A stretch of 64,000 nt of DNA, taken from Spirogloea muscicola (Eukaryota > Streptophyta > Zygnematophyceae > Spirogloeales > Spirogloeaceae). A program made the translations under genes and the position numbers. Below, in pieces: positions 1 to 9,070 of this stretch (position 1 is the first letter of the stretch; each line of letters begins with the position of its first letter). The notes below the pieces were generated by a model. It saw only the letters and a list, made by a program, of their open reading frames with translations, was not told the DNA's origin and did not search any database. The stretch is taken from positions 140,246 to 204,245 of the forward strand of contig WELB01000146.1 in NCBI GenBank assembly GCA_009602725.1, in the 5' to 3' direction.

Positions 1-1548
1 TAGTGCATTCAGAACCTGCTCCAGCACGACTCTTCCATCAGGGGCAATGGTCCTTGCAGGGTTTCTGCAGAGAGCTGGGTGCAATCACCGGATTCTAATC
101 TTGGCATATAGAGAGTGTAGGTGTAGGTGTAGTGTAGGTTCGAGTAGATGCTCGACAAAAGAATGAGATTTTCCGCAGGAACAGGACTGCATATTGAGGT
201 CTGAGAAACTCAAGATGCCCAATGTAGACATACCTTACGGACTTCAGCACTATTTTTGCCAATCCTAGTTGTCAACTTGCCATCACTCCAGGTCCCTGCC
301 CCACCCTGAGCCAGGACTTTGTGTGCACAGTAGACAATGTTGTGCAACTTTCTAAATCAGTAGGATGTGAAGCTTCCTTCATGCCACAGTGCCAAACTTC
401 TGTTGCAGCTGACGGTTGTGTTCACAACAAATTGTGCAACTCAGGAGGCAGAGGCTGATTTCAATGTCCGAGAACCAAAGTCTTCATAGGTAGGAGTCTG
501 TGTACCTCCCCAAAGCAGAAATTGCTGTTCTTGTCTAGATGCTTCCGCACAACTAGAGCGCCGATGTCCCGACCTCTTGCTTCAACGGGCTGGCCCCTCT
601 CAATAAGAACCACTTTCTTCCCTGCTTCTGCGAGCTCCATGGCAGCAAAGAGACCACCTGGTCCGCTTCCCACAACTACAACCGCAGTGCTGTGTCGCTT
701 GCGTCGAGGCTCGGCGTGCGGTCGTCCACAATTTGCCATTTGCTCGTGGCCTTTGCACGATGGAACTTCCGAAGCCTTCTCAATGTCACTGGGCACACGT
801 ACTTCTTCTACAAGATTGTCCCAGTGGGTGACAATGTCTGTGTTCAACGATGGCAAAACCTTCTCAGCTTTTGCTGACGCTGTTAAAGAGCTGGGCTGAG
901 ATAAGCGCTCAAGTCGGTTCTGTTTCTCCTGTAGCCTTAAGCGCTCCAGCCTTTCTCAATGAGCTTCTGATGTCAGCCACGTCAATGTCCACAACATAGA
1001 CAAAGCTAAGCTCCTGCACGAAGTTCACCACTCCTGAGCAGGTGAGGAAACTCAACTACATGTTGAACAAGTCTTACAAGCCATTGGTCTTCTACCACCA
1101 CTTACAAAGTACGATGCACTGTACATGTGATTGGCTGCTTCACCTTCTTCTTCCGCGCATCAAATGACTTTCGCACTAATTGGATTGCCTCATGAGGAAC
1201 ATGCTCCACCTGAATATGGGACTCCAAGATAATTAGTCACGTTTGCAGACAAGGAATTGACGGACTAGATCATGCCCCTCGCAAGTTCAAGTTGGGCAAC
1301 TTTCAATGATGTATATATATTGGTGAACTTGGCTAATGCAGAAACTGCAGGGGCAGAAGTACCTTGCAACCAAGGCGAGAAGCTATGGACATGAGCACAC
1401 CATCAGTGACGTCCATGTTGTCCTTGCCTTTGTCTTTATCGACAGGGACATCTACTCCGTAGAGCCGCCACCAGGACTGAGCCTCGGACCTCTCATCTTC
1501 CGCAGAGCCCCTTCTTGTGCCACTACCAGTCCTGCACTTGATGCATTG
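1..1548 (-). CDS. FAD-dependent oxidoreductase, PDE327/Cbei_0202-like, partial
   Basis: This is a minus-strand multi-exon gene whose 3' part runs off the left edge. Exons I can place are 1363-1548, 1120-1209, about 960-1013, 506 to about 932, 234-305, and 1 to about 65. They encode a WRLYGVDVPVDKDKGKD segment, a VRKSFDARKK segment, ELSFVYVVDID, the Rossmann FAD motif VVVGSGPGGLFAA followed by LIERGQPVEARGRDIGA and NFCFGE, then GGAGTWSDGKL. This order and wording are characteristic of the plant and cyanobacterial FAD/NAD(P)-binding family that includes Arabidopsis PDE327 (At4g30720), thought to be plastidial. Junctions 1363/1209, 1120/1013 and 506/305 are phase-consistent. The join between about 932 and 1013 needs a frame change I could not settle: either a very short intron starting GTGGCT or a frameshift. 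The start codon and transit peptide should lie in the GC-rich DNA upstream (1700-2300). Family is clear; enzyme substrate is unknown. Confidence 0.8.
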
Positions 1549-3120
1549 CTAATTTCAGCACAGCAGACCACAGATGGTTGTAATTCATTGACCATTATGC
1601 AAGCAAGGGAGAGTGACAAGCCTGGCATGCACTGGACTCTTGTACAAATGTCTCTCGGGTTTCTCTGATGCTCTAGTGATGCCGACAAGCTGTGATTTGT
1701 GATATTTTGGTCAATTGATCAACCTCCGGCTCTCAACGAGCGCCGCTTCACACTCGCTTATCATGCGCAGCTCACGAGGCTGACCTGAGGTGCTTGCCAG
1801 GAGATTCTGGGACCGGCTTCGCGGTCCTGGAATGTGTTGCCTTTGTCGCACCGCAACACCAGCTTGTTCCAACATGATTGGAGCTCGTGCGGCGCCGCCA
1901 AAGCTTGCCGCAGGGCCAGGCCCGGTTCGGCGGCGGCGGCGGCGCGCTAGCCGCCTGTTTGGACGGGCTCCCAGCCGCAGGGACGAGCCGAGCATGGCGC
2001 GCGAGCGTGGCCATGGGCAAGTTCCCTGGGCCCCGAGCCGCAGTGGCCTCGACGCGCCGGTGGCCCCGAGCTGCGACGCCCGGTCCGACGCAAGCCAGGC
2101 ACAGCGGCAATGGACGACGCCGCCGCCGCTGGCGCCGCCGCCGCAGCCGCTCAGTGCGGCGGGCTGCGAGGGCGTGGGATAACCGAGTCCGAAGCCGATG
2201 GCTGGGACGAAAGGCTCGATACACCACCGGTTTGATTTGCCATCCCTTCGACAGCCCAACGTAAGCTGGAACCTGGAGGTCATGGCCACTGGAATGTTGG
2301 CCGGAGACGGGCTTAACCGGTGTCACAGGAAACCGGCTAGCGCGGTTAGCCGAGCCTCGCTTTGCAATCCCCAAGAAGAAGGGGATTGCCTGCCCCACCA
2401 GGTGTCGCCGCTCCCGCGCCCGCCGCCGCCGCCACCGCCGCCGCCACGGCCGCCGCCGCCTCNGCCGCCTCCGCCGCCGCCGCCGCCGAAGCCGCGGGAG
2501 GCGCGCAGGTGAGCGTGGGCAAGCCATGGCGCCCGAGAGAGCCGCAGACGGTGCCGAGCTCCAGCCCGGCGCCACGGGCTCTGGAGGAGCGGCGCCGCTG
2601 CTGCTGCTGCGACGGCGTGCCGCTGACGACGGGGTGCCCGCGCGCCGCGCTCGCGCAGGTGCAGCTCTGCCAGTGGAGCTGAGGCTGCCGCCGTCATGGA
2701 GGAGGGCGCCACCCCGTACCTGCGCCGTCAGGCGAGGCACCGCCAACCTCTCCGTGCTGCCCTGGTCGCACAAGCTAGGCTAGGGTTGACGTTGTCGCGA
2801 CGAGAAGTCCGCGCAGTGCCTCGCTCTTGCGTAGCTCTGGGGCTTGCCGTCAGACGCACTCACATACAAAACTGAGCGCACGTGGGTCAGCAGGCAAGCA
2901 CCAATTGTGGACTCATTGCACTTGCGATTCTTAGGAGCGAGCGCCCTAGTATCATGTCATCCCTGGGCCCTCGAACGAGCTTTATCCTCTAACGTCTTTG
3001 CGTCAACCGTCTGTGGCATCCTATGCGCCGCTTCATGTGGCCGGCTGTTCAGCCGACCCTGAGTTGCACCGCTTCTGGAGCTAATCTGCAGTTAGTCGTG
3101 TGCACGAGGTGGTACAGGGC
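1549..3120. other. GC-rich low-complexity intergenic region with possible first exons
   Basis: This is a CGG/CCG-rich stretch with one N at 2463. Both strands carry long open frames that are mostly Ala, Arg, Gly or Pro runs, so open length means little here. On the plus strand an Ala-rich frame at about 2362-2508 ends at CAG followed by GTGAGC, a good donor, and an ATG at 2695 opens a frame of about 59 codons. Either could be a 5' exon of the B12D-like gene at 3121. On the minus strand the first exon of the FAD oxidoreductase is also expected here. I cannot choose among these. Neighbouring genes do begin with GC-rich, Ala-rich first exons, so a real exon is likely. Confidence 0.4.
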
Positions 3121-4223
3121 ATGAAGGTCATGCAGGCGATTGGCAATTACAGCAACGTGGAAGCAAAGCAGGTCGCCCCGTTCAGGCCCTCGTCCACCTC
3201 AACTCACGCCGCCGGCCACAAGGACCCCACGCTCCTGAACCCCAAGGGCCGGGAGCACGTCCCACGCAGGCCCCCGGGCAGTGCGCACGGCCTTCCTGGC
3301 CACACCATGCACCAGCAGGGCTCTCTGCCTGGGTATGTACCAGCTTCCGTTCTTTGGCATCTGCCATCTGAAAGCTGGGCAGCAGCTCTCGTCCCTCGAC
3401 CGCTGCATTGAGATTGCATGGTCTGCCTTGTGCACCGCGATCTATCCGGCGGAAATGGTCTGGAGGGAGAGTGGGATAGAGGGTTTCTCGACTTACTAGG
3501 TGACCGGGTACTAAATAGCAAATGCTGGTGCCTTTGCTGACTTGGATGATCAATGCTTGCTTGCAGCTGGAGCTTGAGTCGGTACCTGGCTTCACCTGCG
3601 TTGTTGCCTATTTATCCGCTCTTTATAGCCGTTGGGGCTGGCTTGGGGCTCGCCGGCTGGATCGTCTACCGCCACCACTATCTGTCACCTGGTATCACGT
3701 TTAGCAAGGATCGCCGCAAAGGATTCCCAGAAATCGACGATCCCCAGTTTTTGAAGCAGGGAGAGTACTACTCTCAGTCAAGTGTCCTTCGCAAGCTCAG
3801 CCACAGCCGGGATGTCGACGCAGCTGGCATGCTGAAGGATGTGAGTGATGACAATGGCCAGTCTGGGTCTTGCCTTGCTGTCCCGTCCCCTTTTCAGTAT
3901 GATGTTCCTCATCGTCATGCACGTCACCCCTTATTATGCAGATGCTCCTCTGCTCAAAGCTTTATGTCATCAAATTTCGGCATGCCGATTTCCATTGTGA
4001 TCAACAGACTCTGGACGTGGCTCGTAGAAGGGCTTTGATTAGGAGATGGTTCTCCCCTCTACGTCTCTTGACCTCTGTGACTTGCTGTGAGCGTGCCTGG
4101 CTGAGGTGATCCATGCAGGTGCAACATGCTCTGGAACCGCCGGCACTTCCTGGGGATGACACGGCGGCTGTTGGGAAGCCAGGTGGCAAGGGAATGAGCA
4201 AGCCGAAGGGCTCCACTCTGTAG
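3121..4223 (+). CDS. B12D / MLRQ-like (NDUFA4-type) single-pass membrane protein
   Basis: Three exons, 3121-3332, 3567-3840 and 4119-4223, join in phase (donors GTATGT and GTGAGT, acceptors TTGCAG and ATGCAG) to give 196 codons. The centre matches the B12D family (Pfam B12D, related to complex I MLRQ/NDUFA4): YPLFIAVGAGLGLAGWIVYR is one hydrophobic helix, followed by the usual basic stretch with SPGITFSKDRR and a YYSQSSVLRKL tail. B12D proteins of plants are small mitochondrial membrane proteins of about 90 residues. This one is roughly twice that length because of a Pro/His-rich N-terminal extension of about 70 residues and a Lys/Gly-rich C-terminus ending KPKGSTL. The start at 3121 (ATG AAG) is the first in-frame ATG of the exon. 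The frame is open back to 3092, directly after a CAG acceptor, so an extra upstream exon is possible. Function in respiration is inferred from the family only. Confidence 0.7.
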
Positions 4224-6100
4224 AAGTGTCACCTAATCTCTCCTCAGAGCAAGTTGGCATCTTGGAGATGTATGGAGGAGCACTCTATGCTCAGTGGTAC
4301 ACTTTGAAGAGAGCACAGGTCTTTTGGCTTCGTACCACAGCATTTGGAAGCTTCTTAAGGCCAAAGCTGGCATTGACTATGCAACTTTGGCGTAACCAGT
4401 AGGATAAGAGGCGGTGCAGCACCTTTGTGAAGTCATTATTGCCACTGTCATGGTGATATAAACCTAGGGCAATCTCGGCATCCGCGGCTGAAATGCTTTG
4501 AAACTTGCTTGCAATGGTCGGCCCTTTAGTTCACGCGCTTTCTGTGCCATTAATACATCGATTTTCGTGATCATGTATAGGATCTGGTCTGCACAGCATG
4601 TAATGACAATATCATGTGGCCATGCTTGGGCCTCAATACTCTTGTTTTCTCAGAGGAGGCAGAAGCCTTTCTTACATATGCACTCTAGATTGATTATGAA
4701 AAAGATCGGCCAAGCAAGGTTTGAAGGAGCTCCTTCGGGCTCTAATCGGTGTCTGCTTAGCTTTGTCATCCTGGCTTCCTGCAGAGCTCTTCTAAGGGGA
4801 ACCTCAGAAGCTGTGGATGAAGGATGATTTGCCCAATACTCCTCCAGGTTGCCAGGCAGAAGGTAGCAGCTGCAGACAAGATCAATGCTGCCCTTGCAAA
4901 CTGAAGTCTTACTTAAGCCTACAACCACAGTACTTTGCCTGCAGGCTACTCACAGAGACTATTATTGTTCTCACCCATCGCCACTTTCCTGAAAGATGAC
5001 TATGGCGGGAGTGTCACAAGATTGACGATTCAAAGCATGTCAGCTTCATAGATCAGTGGGTTGCTTGCTTGATCTGTATACGTCTACATTGCTGATGCCC
5101 TGCAATTGTCAACAAGTTGAGCATTGCCGTTGAATAGCAGGCAGGCAGCCTTTCTCACAGATGTATTCAGATACCAGTTCTTGTCAGGCTGCTTCGTTTG
5201 CGCAGCTTCTGTGATGTTCTTAATAGAATGTACTGGGAACAGGTTTCCACCGACTTGTATGCTGTCAAGAGCCAGCCGAAGGTGCGAGCTGAAGTCGCCA
5301 TTGTGATACACCTGCAGTGCTGTCTTTGTGACTCTATAGATTCTGCACGCGGCAGAGAGAGCCCTGTTGCCAATAGGATAGTGGTTTGGGCTTGAAATTG
5401 CTGCAAGTAATGAAAGAGCTGTAACTTAAGTCACATAGATTGGTAACAGAATGCAGGATAGGCTAGCAGGCCCACAACACGCCTGTGCTGTGCAGAGGAG
5501 GTTGGTGAATGACGCAGGATTGGGGGAGAGTTTCCAGGAAGGATAGCGAAGGATTGGGGGAGAGTTTCCAGGAAGGATAGGTCGAGCACGCAAAGACCGG
5601 AAACAGCAGTAGGAGTGCGCCAGCGCACAAAGAGGAAACCGTGACTGGATCAGAGCACACAAAAGGCACAGCATGAGCGAAACGATGAAGAACAGCAGGC
5701 TGCCATACCGAGTCAGCTTCGTGAGCATACATCTTGATGAGAGAGCTTCTTCACAACCTTTGCAAGATCCTGACTCAGGATTATTGTCACAGGAACGATC
5801 TGTGCCTTTGGTCGCAGAGTGCAGGCACAAGTGCATGAGACAAGCTCAAGAAGAGAGCGTGCAATTTGATTCTGAATTCCAGACTTATATCTAAGGACGT
5901 GCATAATAGTCAACTCTGCAGTCTGATGGTGGGTAGCCTGTGTCAGCAAGGAGAAATGGGAGTCACAGCCTTCTGCCACTCGTGCAACCTGTGCTTGAAA
6001 GCTGCGGTGCCCGCTGCCTGCCTGCTGCCATCAATCAGCCACGCTGCTTGCCCTGTGCTTTCTGCCATTGATGCGACTACTCATGCCAATGGTGATGTGC
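4224..6100. other. Intergenic, no gene recognised
   Basis: Beyond the 3' end of the B12D-like gene I find no exon chain with consistent splice sites and no recognisable protein motif. Short open frames on both strands do not resemble known families. The only clear structure is a 34-bp-period direct repeat at 5516-5580. Confidence 0.5.
5516..5580. repeat. Two-copy direct repeat, period 34 bp
   Basis: A 31-bp unit starting AGGATTGGGGGAGAG and ending AAGGATAG occurs at 5516-5546 and again at 5550-5580, identical by eye, separated by three bases. It lies in unassigned intergenic sequence. Confidence 0.9.
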
Positions 6101-6109
6101 TTTATCGTT

Positions 6110-7650
6110 TAGGTGCTGGCGCCTTTCGGCCCTTTGGACTTTGTCCGATTCTTCTTGGGCAGACCTCTCACAGCCATTGCCTTACTTTTGAAGAGCTGTT
6201 TTTCTTTGGAAGAGCTGCTTCTTTTCCCAACTTTTATGCGCCATCTGGCCCTTTCAGACCTTGTACATTCCTTGGCCTTCACTGAGTGTTTCGTAGCTAC
6301 TTGATTCCGCGTGTGCTTTAGCGCTTTCCTTGGCCCCTTCGGACTTTGTTGATTCTTTTTTCTGGGCTGGCCTCTCCCAGTCACCGCCCTCTCCTGAAAG
6401 CGTCTTTCCTCTTTTGAGCTGGCCTCTCACAGCTATTGCCGTAGATTGGGAGAGCTGTTGTTTCTCACAGCCATCGTGACTCCTCTACTCGAAGTGTCAT
6501 CCTCTCGCAGCGAGTGCCGTTAAGTTGGTCTTTCTCCCTTCCACCCCCACCTCCCACTCTCCCCCTCCCTTCTGTCCATTCCTTTGAAAGCAAGCGCGGC
6601 CAGATTAACTGGTGGCTGGGAAGAAGAAGTGGCTCTCCCAATGGGGGCAAGGGCTGTGAGAAGCCAGCCCGAAAAGAATTGACAAGGTTCGAAGGGGCCA
6701 AACTACGAGCTAAGCAGCGACTGCGGGGCCTGAAGAGGCTATGGCAGAACGGGGGAGGATGCTGGGAAGGCCAGCCCAAAAGAATGGACAAGGTCTGAAG
6801 GAGTCGGAGTGCTAAGGACTGAGACAGCAGTAAGCGAACNNNNNNNNNNNNNNNNNNNCCAAAAAAAAAAAAAAAAATGTCCTCCCCCCACTCCTCGCCT
6901 TTCTTTATTTTCCTCCCTTTCCCCCCTCTCCTGTCTCCGTCCCACCTTGTCCATTTTTTTGGGCTGGCCTCTCACAGCCACCAGTCAACTTGGCCGCGCT
7001 TTCTGTTTTTTTGGCTGGCCTCTCACAGCCGTCGCCCCTTCTGGACGAGCATATTTCTGCCCCCAACTCTCTCTTCACTGTGTCCCTCTCTCCTTGTCCA
7101 CTATTCCTGGGCTGGCCTTGCACTTGAAGTAAGCATCCTTCGTGGTACTTGCTTGATTGTTGGTCAAACGCTCTCCGGCCCCCTTCGCTCTTGTCCATTC
7201 TTTTTGGGCGGGCTAGCGTTCATAGCCCTGGCCCCTTTGGAAGAGCTCACTTCTGTGTTCTGCAGTATGTTGTACTGAAGTCCTTTCTCCGGCTCCTCTT
7301 GCTTTGGCTTTGGACATTGTCCATTCTTTTTTGGGCTGGCTTTGCCAGCCCCTCTTTTCTATGGGCGCGCTCTTCTCTTCCCCTGGCCCCCTTCTCGTAC
7401 TTTGTTCCTCCTTTTTTGGGCTGGCTTTTTCAGCCCCTATCCTCAATGGACGAGCCCTCTCTCTCACTTCGCCAGCGGTCGCCTCCTTCTGAGAAAACGG
7501 CTTCTTCGGCTTGGCAAGACCTTTCTTTCCCTCAGACTCTTTTTGCATGGAAGTCGAGCCCTGCCCGCTATCACTTTGAGCGGCCTAGCACAGTGGCAAG
7601 GACATCTACAAATGTGTGCCGCCTGCTACTGCTGACCCGGTTAGTAGCTG
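6110..7650. repeat. Cluster of GGCTGG hairpin repeats (retroelement tails)
   Basis: The segment is built from diverged, partly tandem units containing TTGTCCATTCTTTTGGGC followed by TGGCCTCTCACAGCC, in both orientations. Each unit can fold because GGCTG is followed after a short loop by CAGCC, or GGGCTGG by CCAGCCC (for example near 7330 and 7418). A stretch around 6605-6760 is the reverse orientation. At about 7605-7650 a plus-strand frame reads VCRLLLLTRL, the eroded C-terminus of the retroelement endonuclease domain described at 9071. I therefore read the block as a pile of 5'-truncated retroelement 3' ends. A 19-base N run (6840-6858) lies inside it. Confidence 0.75.
6840..6858. other. 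Assembly gap (19 N)
   Basis: A run of N followed by a poly-A stretch and pyrimidine-rich DNA. The gap sits inside repeat DNA, so a collapsed repeat is the likely cause. Confidence 0.95.
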
Positions 7651-8326
7651 CTGGTCGGCACGTAAGTATCACTAACTGATGCCTAGATACTGGACGGCAG
7701 GTTGCAAGCCCTCTGCTACCAAGTAGAGCTCGTCCAGCTCTCAGGTGCAGAGGATGGACCTGAGCTAGCTGCAGACAGGCTGACATGCGGCAGCGCAAGG
7801 ACGACAGAAAGGGGGCGAGGAGAGGAGAAGACGCTCTTCCATTAGAGGGCGATGGCTGTGTTTGGTGCACGGTGCTCATGGATAGAAAGGGAGCCCAAGC
7901 GGGGCTAATACGCTATTCATGCAAAAAGCAATGAGAGTGCAAGCTATGGGGCTACACATGGCGAAGCTGTTGTCTAAGGCATGGGGGGCTGAATAAGGCG
8001 ACAGAAGAGGCAGGAGGGACGAGGTGGGGCAGGGGTGTCGGCCGAGCGGTCCTCAAGAGGCTCTCTGATGGCGGGCCAAGAGCGCCAGCTGCTGATGGCG
8101 CCAACGAAACTGCTCAGAGCTGATCTGCATTGACAGAAGCTAGCGAAAGCGCGAAATGATGGGAGGCAAACCGAGCCACACACTATGCATGCGTCAACAG
8201 CGAGCAACGACTGGCAGCAAAGTAAGGGGCTGCGGCTCCCATTTCCCACTTGTACCGCTAGTACGGGCTGGCACCGCAGGGAGGCGTCGTTACTTATGTC
8301 CACTTCTTTGAGCTGGCCTTTCTCAA
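7651..8326. other. Intergenic, nothing recognised
   Basis: Mixed-composition sequence between two retroelement fragments. No splice-consistent exons, RNA genes or clear repeats were seen. Confidence 0.4.
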
Positions 8327-8440
8327 CCGTATGCGGCTCTCTCTATACCTGCAGCATTGCCTGGCTCACGCTTTGCATTTGCGAGCTGGTCATGTCCTGG
8401 CTGCCGCCTCAAGCTATGGGCAGGGTGACTTCTTTCTGGC
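8327..8440 (+). mobile_element. Endonuclease C-terminal fragment of non-LTR retroelement
   Basis: A plus-strand frame reads RMRLSLYLQHCLAHALHL then RAGHVLAAAS. This corresponds to the region with RMRLAVSLQRSQAHAV in the fuller element copy at 11.8 kb. It is followed, as in other copies, by a degenerate GGCTGG-type tail. It is a truncated, non-functional remnant. Confidence 0.7.
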
Positions 8441-8565
8441 CCTTGGACCTTGTCACTTGAGTGCTGGTGCTTCACAGCCCTCGCCCATCTGAAAGTCATG
8501 AACTTTTGCCCGGCACCTTTGGACCTTGTGCAATAAATTTGGGCTTGCCTTTCACAAAGCGGCAT

Positions 8566-8990
8566 CTGACCAGGTAGGTGGTGGAGCTTCTCCCTCCGCC
8601 TGACCTTCGCGGGCGCGCCCGGCTTCTCTCAGCCTCCTAACCTGGGGAAGCGGCGCGGTCATCAGCGCTCCCACTCTACGCGGCGCTCACCATGCCCGAT
8701 GAGGTCTTCAGGACGGCGGTCCACCGGCTCTTGGGCCTCCTCCCTCCCTGCCTCGTGGGCGTCACTCAGTGCGAGTGTGGTGCCCGTCACGCCGACCCTG
8801 CGGAGCTGGCGGCGCACATGCTCCGTTGCGCGCACGGGGGCGAGCGGACCGGTTCCCACGATCTCCTGCGAGATGGCATGCAGGGGGTGTTTATGGAGGC
8901 GGGCTTCAAGGTGGCTGTGGAAACACCTCCATGATGCCCATCCAGGCCTGCGCGCACAACAACAACCATGCGGTGCAGGCGCGGAGCGCA
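8566..8990 (+). mobile_element. Second copy of retroelement CCHC-finger region
   Basis: This piece parallels 11095-11500 base for base with scattered changes. The frame from 8692 encodes MPDEVFRTAVHRLLG and the zinc-finger pattern CECGARH-x-H-x3-C followed by GERTGSHDLLRDGMQ. The pattern C-x-C-x12-H-x3-C is close to the CCHC finger that sits between RT and endonuclease in R2-like elements. The open frame stops at 8934. The 5' boundary coincides with a sentence also found at 11095 (GACCAGGT then GGTGGAGCT), so a local duplication or a second insertion joined head to tail is likely. Confidence 0.7.
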
Positions 8991-9070
8991 GCGGCTGAGG
9001 GCGGCCGCCGGGGCACACCAGGCAGGCCTGTCCCTCCCGCGCCAACCCCTCCCACGCCTCAACACTGGCA

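Noticed and set aside
1772-2773. A 333-codon open frame on the minus strand
   Set aside because: It is Arg/Ala/Pro/Gly low complexity in CGG-repeat DNA, begins at a non-ATG codon and overlaps equally long frames on the other strand.
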